Origin: Cordyceps javanica
Taxonomy: Eukaryota; Ascomycota; Sordariomycetes; Hypocreales; Cordycipitaceae
DNA: 64,000 nucleotides
Reading direction: 5' to 3'
Assembly (NCBI GenBank): GCA_036850795.1
Contig: JAAECO010000001.1
Coordinates: 4,398,689 to 4,462,688 of the forward strand
Numbering within the stretch: position 1 is the first letter of the stretch; each line of letters begins with the position of its first letter. The notes beneath the pieces are model-generated. The model was not told the origin of the DNA and made no database searches. It saw nothing but the letters and a program-made list of their open reading frames with translations. Positions 35,543 through 45,850 of the stretch are shown here, piece after piece. Both the position numbers and the translations under genes were made by a program.

Positions 35543-36659
35543 ATGGCAACAACCGTCGAGATTCCTCAAGTCTACGCCACCTCCGCCGAGGGCGAGATCA
35601 AAGTCAGCAACTACCCAGAAGCTGCGCCAGGAGTGACGCCCATTCTCATCGTCACTCTGAACCGCCCCAAGAAGCTCAATGCGATCACGGGTAACATGAT
35701 CATTGCCCTCATCAAACTGTTCGAAACCGTCACTGTTGACGATCGCGTCAAGGCAGTCATTGTGACTGGCGCTGGCAAGGCTTTCAGTGCGGGCATTGAC
35801 CTCAGCATGGACACAAGCAAGTTGCAGAATGAACCAGTTGGCGAGATGAGAGACCCTGGCGGTACTCTAGCGTTAGCAATGTTCAACTGCAGTAAGCCCG
35901 TCATCGTCGCTTATAATGGCCTTGCAGTGGGTATTGGCATGACGTCTACCCTGGCAGCGGCCATCAGGTAAGTTGATCGAATACTAGAAGAGGAAAGACA
36001 TAGTCAGGCAGAGTTGACTTGAAGGCTGACGAACGGTATTCACAGGGTCGCGCCTCGTACTGGAGCAGAATTTGGTTTCCCTTTTGCCCGCATTGGTCTC
36101 ACAATGGAGTCTTGTAGCTCGTTCTTCTTGCCTCGCATGGTGGGATATAGTAATGCAACGTATCTCCTAACCACTGGAAAGCGGTATCCCGCTGATGCTC
36201 AAGTACTCAACGGAGTGTTTGCTGAACTCGTCGACACACCGGAAGAGGTGCTACCGCGTGCTATTGCACTTGCCGAGGACATCATTAGCAATGTGAGCCC
36301 GCTGGCGGCGTACCTGAACAGACAGCTCATTTGGAGAAACGAAGGGTCTGCCGAAGGGGCTCATTTAGTGGACAGCCCCCTGCTTTACGATATGTTTGCT
36401 GGACGGCAAGTATCCCACTCCTTCCCTTCGAAATGTGTTATTTCTAGGAGTTACTGGTCGACCGTCACTTGCGATTGTATGCTAATACTACTTCAGGGAT
36501 CATTTGGAGTTCAAGTCATCATTTTTCAATAAGCGTAAGCCAGATTTTGGCGCGACATTATCCAGAAATGCTCCCAGGATCTACCCATGGTGGAGAGAAC
36601 TCTCGCTTAGGTTACAGCCAAAGGCTCATGCGGGAGCCATAGATAAGAATAAACTCTAG
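35543..36659 (+). CDS. Enoyl-CoA hydratase/isomerase, probably peroxisomal
   Basis: Three exons, 35543-35967, 36046-36405 and 36497-36659, give 315 aa. Intron 1 is GT-AG. Intron 2 (36406-36496) is best read as a GC-AG intron with donor GCAAGT: it alone keeps the frame and yields AGR|DHLEFKSSFFNKRKPDF, whereas the nearby GT donor shifts the frame. Crotonase features: NRPKKLNAI, the oxyanion-hole block GKAFSAGIDL, NGLAVGIG, and FGFPFARIGLTMESCSS with the glutamate expected in the delta3,delta2-enoyl-CoA isomerase (ECI2/PECI) subgroup. The protein ends in NKL, a variant of the peroxisomal PTS1 signal. Family knowledge points to fatty-acyl or polyketide side-chain beta-oxidation; AKT3-like proteins of toxin clusters belong to the same superfamily. 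The substrate is unknown. Confidence 0.87.
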
Positions 36660-38315
36660 GTACAATACTAACTAGAAACAGCGGTTGAATAGAGTCCCTG
36701 TTCTGTGATCTATGTGATTAGAGAAAGCGGCAAATTGGTGTAGGTCAATGCTCGCTGGGCTACAAGACTAATGGAGTAACATCAACACTTCTTCGCCTCT
36801 GCAACAGAGCAACATTCGCGACTGCTTTCCTTGGCCCTGTAAGAGAGTAAGATCTGAGCCACTGGATCCACAGATGCCTTGACCATGCATTTCCAGATAG
36901 CAAGGAGGGGTCACCAGTAGATTCAACAATGTATAACGACGAAACTATGAGCCTTAGCTTCCACCCCAAAATTTTCACACGAGATTACTTACCTAGCCTT
37001 TGATCCGTGACATGAGATGTTCAGGGTCAGCTTCGAAAATAGATGCGACGACTAGACTAGACTAAACTGATAGATAGAGGCGCTTATGATTGAGTGATGG
37101 TATTGCTATTTGCAGCTTTATTAGCATTTTTCTATTTGCTAGAAATAGAAAGAGGCCAATATACATACACGCACAGGTGACCTCAGGCTCCGACGGCATT
37201 GAATCGTTGGTGGAGACACAGCATCGACAGACTGAAACATAACATAGACTGTATTGACACTGAAGAGGCATATAACATCTAGAAGTAGTGCATTTCTATA
37301 CAATGCCCCCGCATAGCTAGCTGCAGGTCTATTTCTGCTCCAAACGCTCCGATGGTGGCGCAGGCGCATATGCCCTTGTCATCATAGAAATGGCTGACCA
37401 TCCTTCCCTTAACAGAGTGTCCTGACTCAGAAGAGGAAATCAGCTTTCTATCCCTGGAAAAGTTAAGCTGTTAGCCATTCAATACCACTCTACATGATGT
37501 TGTATTGAGGCCCGCGTGCAATGTGAGCCAACCATTTTATTGTCGCTTTGCACCCATTGCTTAGAGTTGCAAAGAACCATTTGAGACATCGGTCCTCGCT
37601 ATGTATATTGCATCTCTTATTTGTACTACTGCGAGGAGGTAATTGAGAGGGTGCTCGAGGTTTGGTAGGCCCGCCATGCGCTCTTGGCATGACATTAGAT
37701 TGCGGCCCCCAGTATCATGACAGTCCACAAACTCTTAATGCGGTAAGATTCATTTGCTTTCTACCGTCTTTGTTTAATAAGTAAAATGACTCTGCAGATG
37801 CTTAGATGGTCCTTGCAACGTGCTGGGCGAACAGGGGCCCTAGTAAGTTGTCTCAAATAGGCAGGAGCAAATAGCTTGGCTCTACGCGTCCACCCGTACA
37901 CCTCTACCCACTTCACCCATTACTTTGGTCCTGGTCCCCGGAAATCTGCCAATGTGTAATAGTTGTATCATTACCGCCAGGCGTGGAGCAAACCTAGACG
38001 CTGCTTTACGGCTAGCTCAGTCAATTGCCGGCCGGCTAATACAATATGTTGGATAGTGCGCATTGACTTGTGCTTCGCCATCTTTCCGCTTATGCTTGTA
38101 GGCGCGGGTAAATGCTAGGTGATGCCATACAGACAAATTTCTTGCTCTTGGAAACTATGACCAGATAGAAACTGACTATAAAAGGCGGTCGCTCGCTGAG
38201 TGACATTATTCTAATCTTACCGCTGACAGACATCAATCAGAGTCACCCTTTCCTTCTACCTCGCTCACTATATTTCTTCTATCTTCCACGTCATCCCCAA
38301 CTCAAACTCATCAAC
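36660..38315. other. Intergenic region, no gene seen
   Basis: About 1.65 kb with short unconserved frames only. The last 140 bases carry a TATA element (38177-38184) and a C/T-rich leader for the Cry-like gene. Confidence 0.55.
38177..38184 (+). promoter_or_regulatory. TATA box of the Cry-like gene
   Basis: TATAAAAG, 139 nt upstream of the ATG at 38316, followed by a pyrimidine-rich leader ending in tcaac before the ATG. Confidence 0.6.
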
Positions 38316-39836
38316 ATGGCTTTCGATTCAGAACTTGCTCTCAAAGTGGCAGAAAAGGCTGTCAGTACATTGGAGAGTGGTGTCAAGCTAGACTTAACCG
38401 ACACCAACGAAGCGTATCAGCTCGCATTCTCGATTGTCGGGCTCGCAATGTATGGCATCCCGGTTGCTGGAGCTATCCTCGGTTCTCTTCTGGTTGTTCT
38501 GAGTCAGGTACTTTTTCCTGCCAAAACTCTGGACCCGTGGGACAAAGTGCGTGAGCGCGTCGAACAATTAATTGGCACAAAGATTCAGGAAAGCCAGATC
38601 AAGCTACTTCAGGCCAAGATCAAGGGTTTTGAGTTGAATATTGAGAATTTCAAAACTGTATTGAAAGATTTCAACGCTCTGGAAGGAGAGGCGAAGGTGA
38701 AACAAGGTCAAATGCTTCGCATGCATTTTACCTCGTTTACTTATGTGATGCGAACCGCGATTCCTGAGTTTCAAATTGAAGAGTATGCCGTGGCTGCATT
38801 GCCCGCATTTGCTCAGGCAGTAAACATTTATATGTTGCTACTGTCAGACGGTATCAAAAATGGAGTGCAATGGGGCTTCGAGGAGAACTACATTGCGAAC
38901 ACTCTGCGAGCCGAATTCGACAAAATGACATCCTCCGGGAAATCGGCTCGTGGCTTGAGTGTCGAGAAACGTGAGGATAATGAAGACCTCGAATTGCTGA
39001 AAGCCGCGATCGATGCTGGCGAACAGCAGGGCTGGCCACAAGAGTTGCTTACAACGTGGAAGGAAGCTTATGCTATCATGATCGAACAGTTTGCCACTCA
39101 AACAAGAAGGGCTATCGATCAGGACTATGTTGCTCACGTCAGAAAGTACTACGACCAGGGTCGTAAACAAGTCAAGCCTTACAAATGGGATGAAAAGCCC
39201 AATGCGCCTTACTTTGGAAACGGCCACAAAGAAGCTCTAGCTCTCCAGGCTGTTGCCGACTACGACATGGAGATGATGGAGAATGTCTTACACTATGCCG
39301 AGATGTGGCCTTTTCTGTCTGGTGCAGAGGTACCAGAATCAACGGAACTGAACCTCGATAAGGAAGTCTTTCGCGGGCCATATAGTCGCTACACGGAAAA
39401 TTCTGCCTGGAGCGTCGAGAAGCCCGCCCCCGCTACGAAGCGCACCGAGAGAATCACCGGGGTACGGCTTTGTGTCTCGGAAGATGTGCTGAGCCTTCAG
39501 GTAAAGTATGGTGAAGCCTGGGGCACTGAGTATGGGCTTTGCAGAAAACCGGAGAAGGAAGCCGAGGAGTTCGAGCTTGGACCTGACGAGTATATCGAAA
39601 ACGTCAATGTCGCTCACGGCCATAAACTTGGCTCGCTACAGTTTATTACAAACAAGGGGACCATTCATGGCCCATTCGGCAAGGGGCTGCACGCTGAGCC
39701 TGGCACGCTTGCTGTCAATCGCACTGGTTATGCCTTGACCAGCATGTACCCTAGCCACTACGAAAGACACGATCCAGAGGGTCTTGAGGGTATTATCCTT
39801 GGATTCAGACCGTTAGTTTTCGCGAAAAAGGATTAG
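38316..39836 (+). CDS. Cry delta-endotoxin-like protein with jacalin-like lectin domain
   Basis: Single uninterrupted exon, 506 aa. The N-terminal ~330 residues are helical and resemble the pore-forming domain I of three-domain Cry toxins (Endotoxin_N): a long hydrophobic helix at about 34-68, an amphipathic helix at about 90-125, and a central helix at about 155-188 whose pattern (LPAFAQAVNIYMLLLSDG, then WGF) matches Cry conserved block 1. A block at about 318-358 resembles the end of domain I. Residues about 378-503 form a jacalin-like beta-prism module with a late GPFGKG motif. There is no signal peptide, and no domain III is visible. Family knowledge: endotoxin-domain proteins occur sporadically in fungi, notably insect-associated Hypocreales, and horizontal transfer from bacteria is the usual explanation; whether this one is toxic is unknown. 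The gene is intact and has its own TATA box. Confidence 0.85.
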   Translation: MAFDSELALKVAEKAVSTLESGVKLDLTDTNEAYQLAFSIVGLAMYGIPVAGAILGSLLVVLSQVLFPAKTLDPWDKVRERVEQLIGTKIQESQIKLLQAKIKGFELNIENFKTVLKDFNALEGEAKVKQGQMLRMHFTSFTYVMRTAIPEFQIEEYAVAALPAFAQAVNIYMLLLSDGIKNGVQWGFEENYIANTLRAEFDKMTSSGKSARGLSVEKREDNEDLELLKAAIDAGEQQGWPQELLTTWKEAYAIMIEQFATQTRRAIDQDYVAHVRKYYDQGRKQVKPYKWDEKPNAPYFGNGHKEALALQAVADYDMEMMENVLHYAEMWPFLSGAEVPESTELNLDKEVFRGPYSRYTENSAWSVEKPAPATKRTERITGVRLCVSEDVLSLQVKYGEAWGTEYGLCRKPEKEAEEFELGPDEYIENVNVAHGHKLGSLQFITNKGTIHGPFGKGLHAEPGTLAVNRTGYALTSMYPSHYERHDPEGLEGIILGFRPLVFAKKD

Positions 39837-39977
39837 TGGGCCAAACATTGCGGTAGAAAAAGGAGAAAAATGGAGCGTTGTGCTCAAGTTGCAGGCGAGA
39901 CCGGATTTCAACACCGACAACTGTATACTAGCAGAGTGGTCTTCAACAACCAACCTAGAGTGAACGAAAAACGAAAA

Positions 39978-40229
39978 TTACATCGATGGCTTTCGACTGT
40001 GGCGTGTGTGTAGATCGTAACGTTTGATCTTCCAGCTATGTGAGCTAGCCAGCAATTCTAACAACCTCCAGGCTGTATTGAAGGTTTTTTTGTATCCTTT
40101 CGGCAAAGCTCCGTTCTCCGGCTCAAAGTCTAGCCAAGAAGTGACGCTTTGTTGCCCAGCCTGGTTAACAAAGCTATAGCCATATACCAATATAATATCG
40201 TGCGCCGCTCTCGGAAACAAATGCGACAT
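39978..40229 (-). CDS. Possible small ORF, unknown
   Basis: An 83-aa frame on the minus strand, just downstream of and convergent to the Cry-like gene. Composition is protein-like (mixed hydrophobic, aromatic and charged residues) but no family was recognised, and it could be a gene remnant or chance. The flanking stretch 39837-40950 otherwise shows no gene. Confidence 0.2.
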   Translation of the reverse strand: MSHLFPRAAHDIILVYGYSFVNQAGQQSVTSWLDFEPENGALPKGYKKTFNTAWRLLELLASSHSWKIKRYDLHTRHSRKPSM

Positions 40230-40949
40230 CAATTGCTGCCCTGTTCAAAGATAGACTCACGTAAAGCCACAAGCAGCATGGCGTCCTCCAGGCATATTGT
40301 GAGCGGGCGCGCTCTCCTCGCTTTCATATTTCACTCGTTTCACAAAGACCACTTGCATAATTTAAATATTTTGATTCTAGTATACCAGTAGGCATGGCAT
40401 CTTTCTGGAGCGCTGCCGCACTTCTAGCAGCGTTTCCTGCTGCTCACCAGCTCTTTCGCCTCCACGCCGTCCATTCTCTATTTACCAACTGCGTTGCCCG
40501 GACAGACACGCATCACCAGACCCAGTTCGAGCATCTGAGGCATATTTCGTCCCGGTTCAAGCTAGCTGCGAGTCCAGACCTAGCAAAATTATTACCGCTG
40601 AAGTTCAAAAGATGCCCGTCATCATCGAGGTTCCTATCAGAAGCATCTCGTTTTATTCGCCGACAAGTCCTTGTTTTCCGCAAGATATCGCGGCCCATAT
40701 CCGTAATTTACTAAGTATTCGGGGATGGCCGAACCAGTCAATACGTCGGCCCCGTATGTATCCCGAACACTAGTTTCTTTCCCGGATCGATGCGCCGTCG
40801 CAAATGAGAATAAAAAGGGTCCGCGAAGAAGGCAGCGCGAGATGGAGTAATTTCTAATGTCGTCTGCCCTCTCCTATTGGATGCTTCGTTGCTCGGTCAA
40901 CCAGCTGGCTTTGTTACCCACGGAGCATTGCTCAAGTTAAGTAACCTCA

Positions 40950-41640
40950 CCACCTGATCAGTCAGACCACTGGGCGATCGCCTCGATTGCGCCAAAATCT
41001 CGACCCGCATCCGCTCCAACGGCAAAATGTCGAGTGCTGTATCGGCGCCAATGCGAGCGGCGGGATGGAACGTTCGATTTGACGATTGGAACCTGCGATC
41101 GCCCTTGCGACTTTGCTGGCGTATACCAAAACCCCCGCGCGCCGACGTCGACGTTTGACGACCTGTCCAGAGGAGCGGGGTCGGGGCAACTCACCATCCC
41201 ACAAAGTTGACTAGATGGCTATATCTGGGCTTCCCCCGTGGCCGCAAGGCCATTTGCAGAACCTGGTCGTGCACCATCCTGTTCCAGTTGGCCTTGGATT
41301 GGTCGCGCGTGCTGCACCGAATGGCCGCGTCTGGCCCGCCACGGCTGGGTCGTCGGAGAGCTGGTGGTGGTCGAGCAGCGCCCACCGAAACTCGACGCCC
41401 AACTTGGCCATCTCCTCCAGCGCCGACTGCGTATCGCGCGCCACGATTCGCTTCCCGCGCGAGATGGCGGTGACGTCGTCCACCAGCTCCTACAGCCCCG
41501 TCGGCATCGCAACACGGAACATGGCCAGCTCGCGCACATCCAGGCCCCGGCTATCGAGGTGCAGCCTGCGCAATTGCTTCCCGGGCAGTATGCGGCCGGA
41601 CCGCCTCGATGAGTGCCAGTAGTCCGAGGGTGGCGGCAGC
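40950..41640 (-). pseudogene. Broken PD-(D/E)XK nuclease-like domain gene
   Basis: Minus-strand pieces in different frames line up with the fungal PD-(D/E)XK nuclease-like family (PDDEXK_12 type). Read in order they are: SDYWHSSRRSGRILPGKQLR and VDDVTAISRGKRIVARDTQS in one frame (41640-41340), separated by an in-frame TAG at 41490-41492; then ANWNRMVHDQVLQMALRPRG and RYSHLVNFVG after a frameshift (about 41320-41190); then TRHFAVGADAGRDFGAIEAI in a further frame (about 41050-40955). The TAG could come from a CAG codon by C-to-T change, as RIP would cause. The locus is GC-rich, unlike its flanks. The 5' end of the original gene is not visible, and function is lost in any case. Confidence 0.6.
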
Positions 41641-41688
41641 GAGTCCTGACTGAGCTTGGAGGAGGTATTATATCATTTCAACGTATAT

Positions 41689-44163
41689 TTACGCGACCCT
41701 ATTTGCCGCTGTAATATCACTTAGATCCCTATATCTCCGGCATATCTCCTCAATCATGCGACGAATAGTGCGAGCCGCGGCGAATTTCAGACTAAACGTC
41801 TCAAACAGCTGCATAGTTAGCTCTAGATCCTCAATAGCTCTCGTCTGCGCTAATACGACAGGTAACTCGTCTGGTTGTGCAGTAATGGCGTAGACTAGTG
41901 AGAGGGTTGATGTGAAAACCGACAAGAAGTTGAGCCAATTGTATGCGAACCTCCGCTGTTGATGCATGGCCGCTGCTTGGCGCAGAGACATGCTCGCGGC
42001 AGTTCCTAAGATTTTTAATCGCTCTGGAGTCGATGTAGGAGACAGAGGGGATGGCCGGTAGATCATGGCTAAATGAGTATAGTAGTTGAAGTCGTACCAG
42101 AGGGTATGGAGATGAGGGACTGTTTCATTCGTATCTGGAAGAGGAAAAGGCATGCTGCGTCTCCATTCCAATAACTCTCGATGCAACGAGGTGAGAATTC
42201 GCTGCCGTTCTTCCGCAGTTCGGTTCGCATTCCCTTTCGTCGCATAAACTTGCCGAGAAATCTGACCCGCCAGTTGTCTCAATTTCAAAATATGCAGCGG
42301 AACAGACAACAAGCTTGGCTGCATAACATCAGACGCCGGGTCAAATCCGTTGTCATAATCCACAAAAGGCTACAAAGTAAAAGTTTAGCAAAGCTGAATC
42401 TTTTCGGTATTGAGACAGACCGCCGGGTGAGGGTGCCATACCGAAGCATCAACGTCGTCATCGTGAATAGCAAAAGGGCGCCCAAGGGCGATGGATACAA
42501 CGCTAGGCGGGGAAGTCTGTCAATAACGGATGATGTTGAAATCTCTGTAGTAATACATACCGATCCATCATATATATAGAGAAAAATATTCGTTTGCGTC
42601 TTTGCTGGACATCAAAAGGCAAACCGTCGTAGGCTGAGGACACAGCCAGGCCCAAGCCGAGAGCAAGTCGCGCCGCGGTGCCCACCAAGAACCATGTGTC
42701 TGTTTAATGCATTCAGCTTATAAAGAACCTAATGAGTGCCTCTCAAGTTCGAAACCTACTGGGTCCAAGCTGATTGAAGAAGGAGTAAGAAACCTGTAGC
42801 ATCAAGGCCTCCAAAGCTGACTGCGAGCAAGCATGAGTATCAAATTCCCGTACCAAAACACGGGCTACGGTGATAAAAACACGCACCATCTCATCTTGCT
42901 CCAGAGACTGTTCAAAGTACTGTAGAGCTTTACTATAATACAACATGGACTCAGACTCCTCTGTCAATGACAGGGAAGAGTAGGCTGTTGATCCAATGGC
43001 TAGGACCATCCACAGTCTGAAATTTTGCAGCGCGGACAGTGTAGCGAGGTTTTGAGGTTGACCTTGGATGCTGTTCAAAGTCTGCATGACTTCATCTTTC
43101 GCCAAGATGGGGTATAGGGTGTGATTATGGGCGAAATAGAAGTCGACGAGATGTTTGACGTGACCCTCGTCGCTTGGCCACGTCAAATCACCAATATTGA
43201 TATTGTTGAGCTCCGTCATGTCGGCCAGGAACAAGTCTCCAAAGAGCAGCGGGTGGACAGAGATGGTCTCACTTAAACCCTGGAACATGTTGTCGTTGAA
43301 TACATCAGATGGAGAAGTAAAGTTGAAGAATGAGGCGCCATTGCGGTCTTCTTGGTTCATGGCAAAGACAAAATCTGCTTTGTCTGGCGAAAGTCGCCTC
43401 AGAACCTTTTGCGTCAACTTGGCAAAAGAAAAGCCAGAGGTTGAGCCAAGATGCCGTTCAGCCGCAGCTTCAAGTGATAAAGTTTTGAGTTCTTGAGCAA
43501 AAGTCGGTGAGCCGTTTCGAACTGCTGACACCTGGCCAAGTGCGTGAGTAGAATCGGGAACAACGCCAGCTATATTAGAGGTTGTTTGCTGTCCGCCATG
43601 AATCTGCCCTAGTGGGGCATGTTGCTGCGGTTCGCCAGTCGCCGCGCTCGCCCAGGTCGCGTTGAGCTCAGTATGACCAGATAAGTCGCCATGGTCGCCG
43701 TCGTCTGTTAGAGACTCTTCGTACGTGTCGTTATGAGGAGCAAAGGCTGAAGCGTTTTCCTCGAGTTGCTGAGAGACTAGCATGTCACTATCGCCGCCTT
43801 GGGGATCCAGACCAGCAACCTGGCCAGAAGCAGACTCCATTTGACGTATCCGTTGCTCTAGATGGCGGACGTATCTGAATCCGTTAGCGAGACAGTCCAG
43901 TTCAAGGTTCGAAAATGGAATGCGTTGCATCTTTCCTCGCCGAGAGCGCGGCATCGGCCATGATACTACTGAGTAGTTGTCTCCAAAAGTACTTACGCCA
44001 CAGGAAAGGACGCGTTCTGTCCACTGTCATCCTGCAAGCTGCAGCGGATGCCGGCCGACTGGCAATTCTGGCAGGATGGTAGAACTCTGTCGCACCTCTT
44101 CTTCCTTTTATGACATCTGGAGCAAGATGCTCGCGCTCGAGCGAGGCCATGATGTTGATCCAT
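41689..44163 (-). CDS. Zn2Cys6 transcription factor with Fungal_trans domain (candidate cluster regulator)
   Basis: Five exons, read 44163-43997, 43874-42760, 42699-42561, 42502-42442 and 42369-41689, give 720 aa. The introns are 122, 60, 58 and 72 nt; all are GT-AG and restore family motifs across the joins. The binuclear cluster is in exon 1 (about residues 14-40): ASCSRCHKRKKRCDRVLPSC then QNCQSAGIRC, i.e. CX2CX6CX6CX2CX6C. Exon 2 begins in the YVRHLEQRIRQME dimerisation helix, followed by an acidic linker. The Fungal_trans core spans exons 2-4 and shows LVDFYFAHNHTLYPIL, FLVGTAARLALGLGL and IYMMDRVVSIALGRPFAIHD. It is the regulator nearest the RidA-to-permease gene group, and its class (coiled-coil dimer) fits the CGG-N5-CCG palindromes there. 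That link is inference; its own upstream region shows no such site. Confidence 0.9.
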
Positions 44164-44951
44164 GGTGTAGCAAAGTGAGGAAATGTGGCCAATGCTGGCA
44201 AGAAAACCGTTTTAAATATTAGTCGAACTCATCATCGACTGCGACTGCTCACGTGTTGCCACCCCCCGTTATCACCGGCTTGGAGTCTCGCAACCCGGGA
44301 TTAGTGGTTGGCTTTATATGAACACTGTGCGATTTCCCCGCATGAACTGGCCCCCCAGCTGGGAAGGCTGCAAAAACGCGAACAGGAATTAGAAAGTTGG
44401 GAGCAACTTAAACCTAATTAGGCAAGATCCTTGTAGCTTCTCCACTGAGTTCTATCGGGAAAGTATTATCGCCTTCTGCCTGCCTCCAGATGTTGCAGAC
44501 GCCGTTGATAGTGCTATTGATAACGCTGTTGACAGCACTCTAGAGGTGCCGTTAAATGACGCTGTTGATGGCGTGTTGATAGCGCTGTTGATGCGGCGTT
44601 GAAGGTGCTGTTAATAGGAAACAAAGGGGTATCACACAATGTTGTGGTACTGATACAAGTTGCTCTGTAAAGCATTAGAAACCCTACATTCTGATTATCT
44701 AAAAGTTTTGTTGCGCTACATTCAGATAAGCCGTGTCTGGTCTAGCTAACCCCGGACTCTCGTGGGGCGGTGCTGCATGAGGAAGAGGGGGGGCTGGGCC
44801 AGAGCCGACTTCGGTTACAACTTCACCCCAGATTGCAGCTAGGTGAGGACCCTGTGGCTTGGACTACTTAGCACTGGCTTATCGTGTGTCTGGCAGGCAT
44901 TCGCAATGAGTTGATCTTGTTTGGTCTACTTCGTAATCCGTACGTTATCCA
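44164..44951. other. Intergenic region with degenerate short repeats
   Basis: Upstream region of the regulator and 3' flank of the RidA-like gene. From about 44490 to 44612 it contains many imperfect copies of a 12-base word close to GCTGTTGATAGC, arranged tandemly and diverged; nothing else was recognised. Confidence 0.55.
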
Positions 44952-45410
44952 TCAAATACCGACCACTGCCACACCCTTGACCTCCACTATCATTCGTGGG
45001 TCTGGCAATTCCTTGACCCCAATCGTAGCTCTCGCCGGGGCTACGACACGTGTCGAAAACACCTTGTTCCACTCCTCATTCATGCCCACATAATCCCTCT
45101 TCATGTCCACCACATACACCACTGCATCGATCAAGTTGGCGATGCTCCCCTTGCCATTAGTCGCGCCCTTGATGATGTTGTCGACATTCTCCAGAACAGC
45201 AGCCGTTTGCTTTCGAATGTCGAGTGTGTGGCTTCCGTCGCTGTTAATGGTGACGCCTGGCCAGGTGCCATCATCGGGGCGCACGCAGGCTGTGCCCGAC
45301 ACGTAAATGGTTCGGTAATTGACCGCAGAAGCAATTCGAGCCTGGGGAAAACGAGTGATGCCTTCAGGCGCATCCAAGTTGACCAAATAGGCCTCTCCGT
45401 TTGGCGACAT
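44952..45410 (-). CDS. RidA/YjgF-family protein, aminomuconate-deaminase-like
   Basis: Single exon, 152 aa from the ATG read at 45410. The frame is open further upstream, but the family starts close to this Met. Motifs: LVNLDAPEGITRFPQARIAS at the N-terminus, IYVSGTACVRPDDGTW, TAAVLENVDNII, ANLIDAVVYVVDM and the C-terminal block with RATIGVKELPDPRMIVEVKGVA, which carries the conserved Arg and Glu of RidA proteins. Family knowledge: RidA proteins hydrolyse reactive enamine/imine intermediates; the fungal and bacterial subgroup with DAPEG...RFP is annotated as 2-aminomuconate deaminase-like. It shares a 440-bp divergent promoter, which contains a perfect CGG-N5-CCG palindrome, with the MFS transporter. 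Confidence 0.85.
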   Translation of the reverse strand: MSPNGEAYLVNLDAPEGITRFPQARIASAVNYRTIYVSGTACVRPDDGTWPGVTINSDGSHTLDIRKQTAAVLENVDNIIKGATNGKGSIANLIDAVVYVVDMKRDYVGMNEEWNKVFSTRVVAPARATIGVKELPDPRMIVEVKGVAVVGI

Positions 45411-45656
45411 GGTGATGATGGGGTTTATTAGTTTTATTGGTGTTCGGTGGCAGGATATGGCGATGAGCCACTCGTACACTTAGGAACACTTCTTGCCTGG
45501 TCGCCAGTTAATATACGAAATTTCCGACACTCACCTCATACAACTCATACAACTCAGATAATTAATGAAGACGTGATACATCCGACGCTTGGATGCTAGT
45601 CTTAACTCAATGGCTCTAGGTTAGTCGGTCATAGCGTAATGTCAACACGCCTCATC

Positions 45657-45673
45657 TGTCGGACTGTCCGACA
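45657..45673. promoter_or_regulatory. Palindrome TGTCGG-N5-CCGACA (site 1)
   Basis: TGTCGGACTGTCCGACA lies between the divergent RidA-like and MFS genes; the symmetry extends one base further on each side (9-bp arms, 45656-45674). The core CGG-N5-CCG is a typical binding site for dimeric Zn2Cys6 factors. A second pair of half-sites, GTCGG-N9-CCGACA, follows at 45704-45723. Confidence 0.7.
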
Positions 45674-45850
45674 GGCACTCAATGGGGATTAAGATGTCCA
45701 CAAGTCGGGTGGAGAGGCCGACAAAGATCCGAAACAACGTCGAAAAACGATCTTGTTCGACCTAGCACTGGCAGTTAGTCTGCAAGATAAAGTGTATCTG
45801 CTCGTCGGGGAGTTGTAGATAATGTCAAGGTTGGATGAGCACATGTCTCA

